Shown piece after piece: positions 32,969 through 41,770 of a stretch of DNA of 64,000 bases (position 1 is the stretch's first letter; every line of letters starts with the position of its first letter). The stretch spans positions 1 to 64,000 of the forward strand of contig NZ_PKLZ01000016.1 in the NCBI RefSeq assembly GCF_002868715.1. The letters run 5' to 3'. The position numbers were made by a program, and so were the translations under genes. This stretch comes from Kineobactrum sediminis. Its GTDB lineage: Bacteria; Pseudomonadota; Gammaproteobacteria; Pseudomonadales; Halieaceae. The notes beneath the pieces were generated by a model. The model saw only the letters and a list, made by a program, of their open reading frames with translations. It was not told the DNA's origin and did not search any database.

Positions 32969-34095
32969 TGAGCGACCCGACACGCAGTGAAATTGCCCGC
33001 TCCCGCCGTTGGGTGATCAAGGTGGGCAGCGCCCTGCTGACCAATGACGGCCGTGGGCTCGATGGCGAAATCATCGGCGGCCTGGTGGCGCAGCTGGCGG
33101 CTTTAAAAGAGCGCGGCATCGAGGTTGTGCTGGTTTCCAGTGGTGCCGTGGCAGCGGGCGTGGTCCGTCTCGGCTGGTCGCGTCGACCGTCGCTGTTGCA
33201 CGATTTGCAAGCCGCGGCCGCCGTTGGCCAGTCCATTCTGATCCAGAGCTATGAGGCTGCATTCAGCCAGTATGGCATTGCCACCGCCCAGGTATTGCTG
33301 GGCCATGATGATGTCAGCGCAAGGGACCGTTACCTGAATGCGCGCGGTACCCTGACCACCCTGCTGAAGCTCGGTGTGGTGCCGATCGTTAACGAAAACG
33401 ATACAGTGGTTACCGATGAAATCCGCTTTGGTGACAATGATACGCTTGCTGCCCTGGTGGCCAACCTGGTTGACGCCGAGGCGTTGTTGTTATTGACCGA
33501 CCAGCAGGGCCTGTATCATGAAGACCCGCGCCTGAACCCGGAGGCAGAACTGGTGGAGACCCGCGACGTGCACGATCCCGAACTCGACGATATGGCGGGC
33601 GAGGGTGGTTTACTGGGCCGTGGTGGCATGATAACCAAGCTCCGGGCGGCGCGCCTGGCGGCTCGCTCGGGAACCGAGACCGTGATTGCCAGTGGTCGGA
33701 TGCAGGATGTCATTGGGCAGGTAACCCGGGGGGTGCCGTTGGGCACCTGGCTGCGAACGGGCAAGCGCCCGCAGAATGCGCGCAAACAGTGGCTGGCCGC
33801 CATGGTGCAAACGCCGGGCAGTCTGGTCCTTGATGAGGGCGCGGTGCGAGTGTTGCGCGAGTCCGGACGCAGTTTGCTGGCGGTCGGTGTACGTATGGCA
33901 GAGGGTCGATTCGAACGCGGCGATATGGTGTCCTGCCGGGGGCCGGATGGGCGCGAGGTCGCCCGTGGGCTGGTCAATTACAGCGCCGATGAAACCCGTC
34001 GCATCATGGGCCAGCCGTCCGCGGCGATAGAGGGGTTACTGGGTTACCAGAGTGATGAGGAATTGATTCACCGCGATAATCTGGTACTTTGCTAG
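32968..34095 (+). CDS. proB: Glutamate 5-kinase
   Basis: A 375-residue first enzyme of proline synthesis. The amino-acid kinase domain (about residues 10-260) has [30 protein letters not shown] and [15 protein letters not shown]-terminal PUA domain contains [17 protein letters not shown]. Proline feedback usually acts on the kinase domain. TAATG links it to obgE. Confidence 0.96.
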
Positions 34096-34160
34096 CAGGT
34101 AATCCCCGTGCCAAAAAACAAACCTAACGGGCGTCATTGCCTGACGGACATGATCACGAC

Positions 34161-35048
34161 ATGAACCTGTCTCCCGAAGTATTACTGGTCGGCTATTCCC
34201 TCGCCATTGCCCTGTTGTCCCTGGCGGGAGGGTTGCTGCCCGACTGGGTGCACATGACCCACACCCGCACCCAGTTGGTGATGAGTTTTGTTTCCGGCTT
34301 GATGCTCGGGGTGGCCTTCTATCATTTGCTCCCGCACAGTATTGCGCTGCAGCCGGAGGGCGCACCTGCCGCGGATGTGTCGGTGTGGTGGTTGATGATA
34401 GGTCTTATTACCATGCTGCTGCTGTTGCGGATGTTCCACTTCCACCAACATGACTTCAGTGAACACGACCATGACCACGATCACGGGCACGATCACGACC
34501 ATCTGGTTGCAGAAGCACCCGAGCCGGCACATGCACCGGTGATGCCGGCCGTGAACAAACTTAGCTGGGTTGGCCTTGCCCTCGGGCTCGGCGTGCACAC
34601 CCTGATTGATGGTGTGGCTTTGGGCGCAGTCCTGCAGGTGGAAATAGGGCATGTCGCCGGCCTTGCCGGTGTCGGCGTATTTCTGGCGATTCTGTTGCAT
34701 AAACCACTGGATGCCATGTCGATTACCACGATGATGCAGGCCGGTGGCTGGAGCAGGCGCTCCCGGGCGATCGCCAACCTGGGTTTTGCGCTGCTGTGCC
34801 CATTGGGTGCAGTGCTGCTTTTCTTTGGGGTCGATCTGATGGGGGAGGCGCGCCATTATGCGGTAGCGGTGGCGCTGGCGTTTTCAGCCGGTGCCTTTAT
34901 CTGTATTGCCCTGAGTGATCTGCTCCCCGAGGTGCACTTTCACAGTCACGATCGGGGCAAGCTGACCCTCGCCTTCGTGATCGGAATAAGTCTCGCCTAT
35001 GCGATTGGCGGTCTGGAACCCGCGAGTGCGCATCTGCACGGCGGTTAG
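34161..35048 (+). CDS. ZIP-family divalent metal transporter
   Basis: A 295-residue membrane protein with about eight helices. The helix-4 metal motif is HTLIDGVALGA and helix-5 is HKPLDAMSITTM. Between helices 3 and 4 is a His/Asp-rich loop, EHDHDHDHGHDHDH, typical of ZIP proteins and able to bind zinc. I use the ATG at 34161; an in-frame TTG at 34137 would add eight residues with more His. Likely zinc or iron import, metal not determinable. Confidence 0.87.
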   Translation: MNLSPEVLLVGYSLAIALLSLAGGLLPDWVHMTHTRTQLVMSFVSGLMLGVAFYHLLPHSIALQPEGAPAADVSVWWLMIGLITMLLLLRMFHFHQHDFSEHDHDHDHGHDHDHLVAEAPEPAHAPVMPAVNKLSWVGLALGLGVHTLIDGVALGAVLQVEIGHVAGLAGVGVFLAILLHKPLDAMSITTMMQAGGWSRRSRAIANLGFALLCPLGAVLLFFGVDLMGEARHYAVAVALAFSAGAFICIALSDLLPEVHFHSHDRGKLTLAFVIGISLAYAIGGLEPASAHLHGG

Positions 35049-35066
35049 CTTCTCGAGGAGAAATAC

Positions 35067-35516
35067 ATGGTCAAGCGAGTTATTTACCCACCGATGTGGC
35101 TGGTGTTTGGCGTGGTTGCCATTTTCGCCTTCAACGAATTTTATCCGGGGCCGCGCTATACCAGCCTGACGAGCCAGTTGCTGGGCGGGGTCCTGCTGGT
35201 ATTCGGCCTGGCGATGCTGGTGTTTGCAGGGGGCAAGTTTCGGCGAGCGGGCAACGATATGGTGCCCTTCAGGAATGTGTCGACACTGGTAACTACCGGG
35301 GTATACGGTTTTACCCGTAATCCCATGTACCTGGGTATGGTGGCCATTCTGCTGGGAATTGCGGTGACCGTGGGCGCATTGACGGCGCTGATCGTCGTGC
35401 CGCTGTTTATGCTGGTTATCCAGTGGCGCTACATTTACCCGGAAGAAGAGTTGCTGCAACGCCAGTTTCCTGAGGAGTTTTCTGCCTATCGCCGCCAAGT
35501 GCGGCGCTGGCTGTAG
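35067..35516 (+). CDS. Isoprenylcysteine methyltransferase-like (ICMT/PEMT) membrane protein
   Basis: A 149-residue protein with four likely membrane segments. The core motif GVYGFTRNPMYLGMVAILLG (about residues 76-95) and the final EEELLQRQFPEEFSAYRRQV match the bacterial ICMT-like group, which uses S-adenosylmethionine. Bacterial members have mostly unknown lipid or small-molecule substrates. It follows the ZIP gene by 18 bases and shares its direction. Confidence 0.85.
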   Translation: MVKRVIYPPMWLVFGVVAIFAFNEFYPGPRYTSLTSQLLGGVLLVFGLAMLVFAGGKFRRAGNDMVPFRNVSTLVTTGVYGFTRNPMYLGMVAILLGIAVTVGALTALIVVPLFMLVIQWRYIYPEEELLQRQFPEEFSAYRRQVRRWL

Positions 35517-35552
35517 TCGGGAGCGCCGGATTCTTGCAGCCGGCACCCGGAA

Positions 35553-36635
35553 TCAGCTGGCCGCTCCCAAATTGCGTGCTCTCGCCGCCGTAGCATCACT
35601 ATCCTGTGACAGGGGTAACCAGCCCTGTATCTGTTCCTCAATGATCTGCGTCAGCGCCTCAATGTGTCCCTGCTGGCTATTCAGGCAGGGGATGTATTCG
35701 TAGCGCTCGCCCCCGGCATGCATGAAGTACTCGCGGTTCTCCACGCCAATTTCCTCAATGGTTTCCAGGCAATCTGCCGAGAATCCGGGGCAGATGAGCT
35801 GCACGGACCGTATGCCTTTGCCAGGCAGCGCCTTGAGTGTTGCGTCGGTGTAGGGTTGCAGCCAGGGCTCGCGACCGAAGCGGGACTGGAAGCAGGTCTG
35901 GTACTCATCCCCGGTTAATTCCAGGGCCTCTGCCAGCAGCCTGCTGGTCTTGTGACACTGGCAATGATAGGGGTCGCCCTGTTCGAGGTAGCGTTGTGGT
36001 TCGCCGTGGTAGGACATCAGCAACAGCTCGGCACGGCCATGCTCAGCCCAGTGGGCGCGAATGCTGTCGGCCAGCGCCTGGATGTAGGCGGGGTGGTCAT
36101 GGTACTGGGCGACGAAGCGCAGGTCGGGCAGCCACCGTCGCCGCTGGAAATCAGCCGCTACCGCGTCGAAGGTGGAGCCCCCCGTGGGGCCGCTGTATTG
36201 CGGATACAACGGCAATACCAGTAACTTCCGGGTGCCCATTTCAAACAGCGATTGCAGCTGTTCCGGGATGGAACGGGTGCCGTAGCGCATGGCATATTCG
36301 ACAATGACGGACTCGCCGTGCAGCCGGGTCATTGCGGTTTGCAGGGCCTCGGCCTGTGCCCGTGTATTGGTCAGTAATGGGGAGCCTTCATCCGTCCATA
36401 CAGTGCGGTAAGCTGCGGCGGAGCGCGCCGGGCGTATGTTGAGAATCACGCCATGGAGAATCATCAACCACAGCAGTCGTGGGACCTCAACCACCCGTGG
36501 ATCGGACAGGAACTCACGCAGGTAGCGACGCAGGGCGCCTTTTTCCGGTTTATCCGGCGTACCCAGGTTGGTGACCAGGACCCCGACCCTGGGTGATTGG
36601 CTGTGTTTGAAGTCTTGGCTGCCACGGTAGCGCAT
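35553..36635 (-). CDS. hemH: Ferrochelatase
   Basis: A 360-residue enzyme inserting iron into protoporphyrin IX. VGVLVTNLGTPDKPEKG starts the core; the catalytic His is in LLMSYHGEPQRYLEQGD, and the acidic partner segment is CPGFSADCLETIEEIGVEN. The ATG at 36635 is followed by the family-typical RGSQDF; the long upstream open frame has no similarity. Ends DATAARARNLGAAS, a short variable tail. Confidence 0.94.
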   Translation of the reverse strand: MRYRGSQDFKHSQSPRVGVLVTNLGTPDKPEKGALRRYLREFLSDPRVVEVPRLLWLMILHGVILNIRPARSAAAYRTVWTDEGSPLLTNTRAQAEALQTAMTRLHGESVIVEYAMRYGTRSIPEQLQSLFEMGTRKLLVLPLYPQYSGPTGGSTFDAVAADFQRRRWLPDLRFVAQYHDHPAYIQALADSIRAHWAEHGRAELLLMSYHGEPQRYLEQGDPYHCQCHKTSRLLAEALELTGDEYQTCFQSRFGREPWLQPYTDATLKALPGKGIRSVQLICPGFSADCLETIEEIGVENREYFMHAGGERYEYIPCLNSQQGHIEALTQIIEEQIQGWLPLSQDSDATAARARNLGAAS

Positions 36636-36712
36636 GCTGCAGTAATATCCTTTTAAAAAAAGTAAAACCAGCCGCGTCCGCGCGCTGGTATGTAGTCGAT
36701 GAATTGCCGGCG

Positions 36713-37702
36713 TCAGAGCAGGATTGTAACCACTACGGCCAGTAAAAACAGCGATGTAAACCGGCGCGTATGACGAAAGCAGGCGGCCGAAAACCACAGT
36801 GGCCAGATTTTTGCCGGATATTCCGCTGGCCTTGCCGTCGGTTTCGGCGCCCGCAATAGCGTGAGGCATCGGACCAGGCTGGGAGTGCTGGCAAAGACCA
36901 GTAACAGTGGCCAGGAAAACAGCCCCCCCAGCACCAGCCCCAGGGCCAGCAGGTACTGAGCCAACAACAGCACCATGGTGGCATGCCTTGCACCACGCTC
37001 GCCCAGTAGCACCGGCAGGGTGCGCACACCCTTGTCGCGGTCGGCGTCGAGTTTGTCGATATGCTTGCCGAACAGGACTGTCGTGGGTCCCAATGCAAAC
37101 ACCAGGCTCAGCAGGGCCACCTCGTTGCTCCAGCTGCCAGTCACCACGTAGTAGGTTCCCCCTACCATTAATGGCCCCCAGACCAGCAGTACCGAGGGCT
37201 CCCCCAGGCCGATATACTTCAGAGGCCAGGTGTAAAACAGGACAAAGAAGGCACCCGCCAGCAAAAGGGCGAGGGTGGGGCCGCTGCGCACGCTGACCAG
37301 CCACAGGCCCAGCGCCAGGGCAATTGCGGCAGTGACGGCAAAGTAACGCCAGAATTGGGCCCTGCTCATCAGCCCGTCTTCAAGCACATGTACCCCGTAC
37401 TGGTTGCGATAGTAGTTATCCCGATCGATTCCCCGGCGCGAGTCGGTATAGTCGTTGAGCAGGTTATTGGTGGCGTGGGCAAATAATAGCCCCAGGCAGC
37501 AGGCGAGCCATAGCAGGCCATTGAAATAGCCGTCGCGCCAGGCCAGCAGCCCCCCCAGGATGGCGGCGGTCAGGGTCATGAACAATACGGATGCGCGGCA
37601 GGCGAGCAGCCAGCGAGAGACCGGGCCCAGCTGCTGCCACTGCTCGACAGTGACGCCGGGCATACCGTTGAGTGCGGCAATCCATAATTTGAAGTTTGGC
37701 AC
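36713..37702 (-). CDS. UbiA-family prenyltransferase (MenA-like)
   Basis: A 329-residue membrane protein with about eight to nine hydrophobic helices. The two Asp-rich motifs are ATNNLLNDYTDSRRGIDRD (about residues 77-95) and HIDKLDADRDKGVRTLP. The spacing and the DSRRGID segment look closer to MenA (naphthoate octaprenyltransferase) than to UbiA, but no men genes are nearby. Substrate unproven. Confidence 0.75.
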   Translation of the reverse strand: MPNFKLWIAALNGMPGVTVEQWQQLGPVSRWLLACRASVLFMTLTAAILGGLLAWRDGYFNGLLWLACCLGLLFAHATNNLLNDYTDSRRGIDRDNYYRNQYGVHVLEDGLMSRAQFWRYFAVTAAIALALGLWLVSVRSGPTLALLLAGAFFVLFYTWPLKYIGLGEPSVLLVWGPLMVGGTYYVVTGSWSNEVALLSLVFALGPTTVLFGKHIDKLDADRDKGVRTLPVLLGERGARHATMVLLLAQYLLALGLVLGGLFSWPLLLVFASTPSLVRCLTLLRAPKPTARPAEYPAKIWPLWFSAACFRHTRRFTSLFLLAVVVTILL

Positions 37703-37790
37703 GTTATTTCTTCCTGATCCGTAGCTGTGGAGTGCTTGTCTTTCAGGCTTTCTCTTTTGGCCCTGTTAAAGTACCGTATTACGAATCACG

Positions 37791-39233
37791 ATGGAGAATG
37801 TTATTTTGTCCAGACTACCAGTAATGGCCCTGTGCCTTTGTTTATTCCCCGGACAGCTTCTGGCGGATACCACTAACACTATTCTCAGCTACCTGGAGCG
37901 CGAACAGGGTAAATACGCGGCGCTGGCGCACGAGATCTGGGAGAAGGCGGAGCTGGGGTACCTGGAAACCAGAAGCTCCCGCCTGCTGCAGGAAATGCTC
38001 GCCGAGGAAGGTTTTACCATTGAATCCGGGGTGGCGGGTATGCCAACGGCATTCGTCGCCAGTTACGGCAGCGGTGAACCCATTATTGGTATACTGGCCG
38101 AATTTGATGCCTTGCCCGGCATTTCCCAGACCGCGTCGCCTAAACGGGAGCCGGATCCGGACAAGACCAGCGGCCATGCCTGCGGCCATCACCTGTTCGG
38201 CGCGGGTTCTACTGCCGCCGCTATAGCGGTTCGGCACTGGATGCAGGAGCACGATGTGTCTGGGACTGTCCGGTTGTATGGAACCCCCGCAGAGGAAGGC
38301 GGGTCCGGCAAGGTTTATATGGTGCGAGAGGGCTTGTTTGCGGGTGTCGCAGCCGTTCTCGCATGGCACCCGTCGGACAAGAATGCCGCCAACCCCGTTA
38401 CCACACTTGCCAACAAGTCCGCCAAATTCGGCTTTCATGGCGTGTCCTCCCACGCTGCAGTGGCACCCGAGCGAGGCCGCTCGGCGCTGGATGCGGTTGA
38501 AGCCATGAACCACATGGCCAACATGATGCGCGAGCACATACCGCAGGAAGCACGTATGCATTATGTGATTACCCGAGGTGGCTCCACACCCAATGTGGTG
38601 CCCGATTTCGCCGAGGTCTTTTATTACCTGCGACACCCGGATGCCGGCACGCTGGAGGACCTCTGGGAGCGGCTGCTTGACGTTGCTCGCGGTGCTGCAC
38701 TGGGTACTGGCACCGAAATGGTCTCCGAGGTTAACCACGGAAATCACAGTATGTTGCCCAACGAAACTCTCGCAGAGGCCATGTACAATAACCTGGTTCG
38801 GGTAGGCGGGGTCAAATACGACGATGATGACCTGGCATTCGCCAGTGAGTTGGCGCAAAGCCTGAACTCCAGGGAAGACGACCTTGCGCTGGCGGCGGTC
38901 CGGATCGAGCCGATGGGGCCATTGCAGTCGATGGGTTCCACGGATGTTGGCGATGTCAGCTGGCAGGTGCCCACCTCCCAGGTGAATACGGCGACCTGGG
39001 TTCCCGGTACTGCGCCTCATACCTGGCAGGCTATCGCCGCCGGTGGCACCGCCATTGGTCATAAAGGCATGCTGGTGGCCGCCAAGACACTGGCGCTAAC
39101 TGCGGGTGATTTGTTCCTGCACCCCGCACTGCTGGACGCGGCAAAAGAGGAGCTTGAACAGCGTCGAGGTAAAGACTTTGAGTATCAGCCGCTATTGGGC
39201 GACCGTGATCCACCACTGGACTACCGGCGGTGA
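37791..39233 (+). CDS. Exported M20-family amidohydrolase (AbgB-like)
   Basis: A 480-residue metallohydrolase. A signal peptide is likely (residues 1 to about 25, hydrophobic core PVMALCLCLFP, then LLADT). Motifs are GILAEFDALPGIS, SGHACGHHLFGAGS and GTPAEEGGSGKVYM (the catalytic Glu pair), with a dimer domain from GVSSHAAVAPERGRSALDAV. Its closest look is the p-aminobenzoyl-glutamate hydrolase B subunit or other N-acyl/peptide amidohydrolases. Substrate unknown; unlike E. coli AbgB it seems secreted. Confidence 0.85.
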   Translation: MENVILSRLPVMALCLCLFPGQLLADTTNTILSYLEREQGKYAALAHEIWEKAELGYLETRSSRLLQEMLAEEGFTIESGVAGMPTAFVASYGSGEPIIGILAEFDALPGISQTASPKREPDPDKTSGHACGHHLFGAGSTAAAIAVRHWMQEHDVSGTVRLYGTPAEEGGSGKVYMVREGLFAGVAAVLAWHPSDKNAANPVTTLANKSAKFGFHGVSSHAAVAPERGRSALDAVEAMNHMANMMREHIPQEARMHYVITRGGSTPNVVPDFAEVFYYLRHPDAGTLEDLWERLLDVARGAALGTGTEMVSEVNHGNHSMLPNETLAEAMYNNLVRVGGVKYDDDDLAFASELAQSLNSREDDLALAAVRIEPMGPLQSMGSTDVGDVSWQVPTSQVNTATWVPGTAPHTWQAIAAGGTAIGHKGMLVAAKTLALTAGDLFLHPALLDAAKEELEQRRGKDFEYQPLLGDRDPPLDYRR

Positions 39234-39240
39234 GCTGCAG

Positions 39241-39278
39241 CTGCAGTAGATGGTTACATTGGTAACCATCTACTGCAG
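39241..39278. repeat. 17-bp perfect inverted repeat, probable MarR operator
   Basis: CTGCAGTAGATGGTTAC (39241-39257) and its exact complement (39262-39278) flank ATTG. The inner 20 bases, ATGGTTACATTGGTAACCAT, look like a MarR dimer site. There is no T-run, so it is not a terminator. Confidence 0.7.
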
Positions 39279-39288
39279 ACCTTATACT
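39259..39288 (+). promoter_or_regulatory. Promoter of the MarR gene, overlapping the inverted repeat
   Basis: TTGGTA (39259-39264) and TATACT (39283-39288) are 18 bases apart. The -35 lies inside the 17-bp repeat. A second dyad, CAGACC (39276-39281) with GGTCTG (39292-39297), brackets the -10. Confidence 0.6.
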
Positions 39289-39317
39289 ATCGGTCTGTAA
39301 TCACGCACTGAGTTGTT

Positions 39318-39779
39318 ATGAGCAAATCTTTGAGCCTGGCCGGGTTTCTGCCCTATCGCTGCAATAGCCTGGCGCAAAAAATCAGCTTTTCCCTGTCCCG
39401 GATTTACGTTGATCGCTTCGGGATCACGGTTCCCGAGTGGCGGGTGCTGGTAACGCTTGCAGAATACGGTGAATTGCAATCCCGGCGCATCGGCGAGCTG
39501 ACCAGCATGGACAAGGTGCGTGTATCCCGGGCCGTATCCGGGTTGAGCGCGCGCGGTTTATTACAGCGTCGTCCCTGTGACAGGGACAGCCGGGCGTCCC
39601 TGCTGTGCCTGAGTGATACCGGGGCAGAGCTTTACCAGCGCATTGAGCCCGAGGTGCTGGCTTGGGAGGAGGCATTGTTGCAGCCGCTGTCGACAACAGA
39701 AAGAGAGTCGCTGTTTGTGCTGATCGACAAGCTGGACCTGCGCCTGGCAACCATGCCTGCAGTGGAGCCGCCACCCTGA
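39318..39779 (+). CDS. MarR-family transcriptional regulator
   Basis: A 153-residue winged-helix regulator. The recognition region is LQSRRIGELTSMDKVRVSRA followed by GLSARGLLQRRPCDRDSRAS, the standard MarR wing. MarR dimers usually repress until a small aromatic or lipophilic ligand binds. The perfect palindrome 40 bases upstream suggests autoregulation and possibly control of the dehydrogenase genes downstream. Confidence 0.9.
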   Translation: MSKSLSLAGFLPYRCNSLAQKISFSLSRIYVDRFGITVPEWRVLVTLAEYGELQSRRIGELTSMDKVRVSRAVSGLSARGLLQRRPCDRDSRASLLCLSDTGAELYQRIEPEVLAWEEALLQPLSTTERESLFVLIDKLDLRLATMPAVEPPP

Positions 39780-39921
39780 TTACAGGCAACCCACCGCAAC
39801 CTCCGTGCCTGTTTATGCCGGCACGCCACAGCATTAACTAAACACATCCTGAGCGATGCATATCGGCCCGTACTCCACTAAGATAGTCACTCTTTCAATA
39901 AGACCGTCACAGAGAGGACTC

Positions 39922-41094
39922 ATGGCACTGGACTTTGATAGTGCGCGCCTGCCCAATCCGTTTATTACCGCAGAGCACGAAGCCTGGCGCACGCAATTGC
40001 GCCGTTTTATCGACACTGAAATCGTACCCTCTGCCGAAGACTGGGACGAAGCCGGTCATATCCCTATCGAACTATGGCCAAAAGCGGCGGCGGTGGGCTT
40101 GCTGGGCCTGGGTTATGCAGAAGAGTTTGGCGGCACCCGGGAAGGTATCGATAGCTGGCATTCCTGGATCACCAACGAGGAGCTGGCGCGGATTGGTGTG
40201 GGTGGTATTCCGGCCAGTTTGATGGTGCACGGTATCGGTCTGCCGCCGGTAATCAACTGGGGTTCCGAGGCGATGAAACAGGCCGTCGCCCCGGCCGTGC
40301 TGGCGGGCGAGAAGCACATTGCGCTGGGCATTACCGAGCCCGGCGGTGGCTCCGATGTTGCCAGCCTCAGTACCACCGCGGTGCGCGATGGCGACCATTA
40401 CATAGTCAATGGTTCCAAAACCTACATTACCGGCGGCATGCGCGCCAACTGGGTGTCTACCGCGGTACGCACCGGGGGTGAAGGTGCCCGCGGTGTCTCC
40501 ATGCTGCTGATCCCGACGGATGCCGAGGGGTTCTCCCGCACGGCACTGGACCGTAAACAGGGGTGGTGGGCGTCGGATACCGCGACCCTGTACTTCGATA
40601 ACGTGCGGGTGCCGGTGGACCAGCTGATTGGCACAGAGAACCAGGGTTTCCTGGTGATCATGACCAATTTCAACAGTGAGCGCATGGCCATGGCGGCGGG
40701 TATGGAAGCCCTGGGCCGGGTCTGCCTGGAGGAAGCCGTCGCCTGGGCCCGGGAACGCAAGACCTTTGGCAAGCGCCTTGCCGATCACCAGGTGATCCGT
40801 CACAAGATCGCCCAGATGAAACAGAAACTCAATGCCACCCAGGCCTATATTCGCCTGTGCTATGAATCCATCGAAAACGGCAATCCCAATCCCGGGGATA
40901 TTGCGCTGCTCAAGGTGCAGGCCAGTGAAACCATGGAGTTCTGCGCCCGGGAGGCCATGCAGATTCTCGGCGGGATCGGTTATATGCGCGGCAGCCGGGT
41001 AGAGCGGATCTATCGGGAAGTGCGGGTCAACGCAATCGGTGGTGGTTCTGAAGAAATCATGCGCGACCTGGCAGCTCGCCAGTACGGAGTTTAG
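39922..41094 (+). CDS. Acyl-CoA dehydrogenase, first of three
   Basis: A 390-residue FAD-dependent dehydrogenase. GITEPGGGSDVASLSTTAV and KTYITGGMRANWV are the flavin and substrate signatures. The usual C-terminal catalytic Glu is replaced (IGGGSEEIM); the Glu in NFNSERMAMAAGM lies where isovaleryl-CoA and long-chain types have their base. I start at ATG 39922 with AGAGAGGA upstream; the open frame extends further without similarity. Specific acyl-CoA not predictable. Confidence 0.9.
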   Translation: MALDFDSARLPNPFITAEHEAWRTQLRRFIDTEIVPSAEDWDEAGHIPIELWPKAAAVGLLGLGYAEEFGGTREGIDSWHSWITNEELARIGVGGIPASLMVHGIGLPPVINWGSEAMKQAVAPAVLAGEKHIALGITEPGGGSDVASLSTTAVRDGDHYIVNGSKTYITGGMRANWVSTAVRTGGEGARGVSMLLIPTDAEGFSRTALDRKQGWWASDTATLYFDNVRVPVDQLIGTENQGFLVIMTNFNSERMAMAAGMEALGRVCLEEAVAWARERKTFGKRLADHQVIRHKIAQMKQKLNATQAYIRLCYESIENGNPNPGDIALLKVQASETMEFCAREAMQILGGIGYMRGSRVERIYREVRVNAIGGGSEEIMRDLAARQYGV

Positions 41095-41095
41095 G

Positions 41096-41728
41096 ATGAA
41101 ATTATGGCATTGCGCGGGAGCTCGCTCGCTGCGCCCCCTGTGGACGCTGGAAGAACTGGGCCTGGAGTACGAGCTGGAGGTGCTGGCGTTTCCTCCGCGG
41201 CTGATGCAGCCCGATTATCTGGAGGTTAACAGCCTGGGCACCGTGCCTTTCTTTGTTGATGGCAGCACCGAAATGACGGAATCCACCGGCATCTGCCAGT
41301 ATCTGGTGGACCGCTATGAGAACCACGGCCTGGGCCTGCCACCGGAGGATCCGGACTATGGCGCCTACCTCAACTGGCTGCATCACAGCGACGCCACACT
41401 CACCTTCCCCCAGACCATTGTCATGCGTTATTACTTTCTGGAACAGGACGCGAGCAAGCGCGTGGTCGCCGATGACTATGCAAAGTGGTTCAGGGCGCGA
41501 CTGCGGCGGGTAAATGAACGGGTGGAACAGCACGACTACCTGGTGGCAGATCGCTTTACCATTGCCGATATTGCGGTGGGTTATGCCCTGTTCCTCGGCT
41601 CGGTACTGCACCTTGATAAATACTACAAGCCCGCGACGGCCGCGTATCTCGAGCGCCTGATGGCGCGGCCTGCCTTCCAGCGGGCCAATGCCATTGGCGA
41701 GGCGCTGGCGCTGCCGGATGTCGTCTGA
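41096..41728 (+). CDS. Glutathione S-transferase family protein
   Basis: A 210-residue GST. The thioredoxin-fold N-terminal domain has CAGARSLRPLWTLEELGLEY and the cis-Pro loop NSLGTVPFFVD, and ESTGICQYLVDRY follows. The helical C-terminal domain contains DRFTIADIAVGYALF. The ATG lies 1 base after the dehydrogenase stop, so it is cotranscribed. In such clusters a GST may isomerise or detoxify a substrate; that is inference. Confidence 0.88.
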   Translation: MKLWHCAGARSLRPLWTLEELGLEYELEVLAFPPRLMQPDYLEVNSLGTVPFFVDGSTEMTESTGICQYLVDRYENHGLGLPPEDPDYGAYLNWLHHSDATLTFPQTIVMRYYFLEQDASKRVVADDYAKWFRARLRRVNERVEQHDYLVADRFTIADIAVGYALFLGSVLHLDKYYKPATAAYLERLMARPAFQRANAIGEALALPDVV

Positions 41729-41770
41729 CCACAACCATTACGAGTAAGCATGAATAGCAAGGAGAGTGCT

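Noticed and set aside
36636..37304. Long N-terminal extension of ferrochelatase
   Set aside because: This is antisense to the UbiA gene and bears no ferrochelatase similarity; the family starts at 36635.
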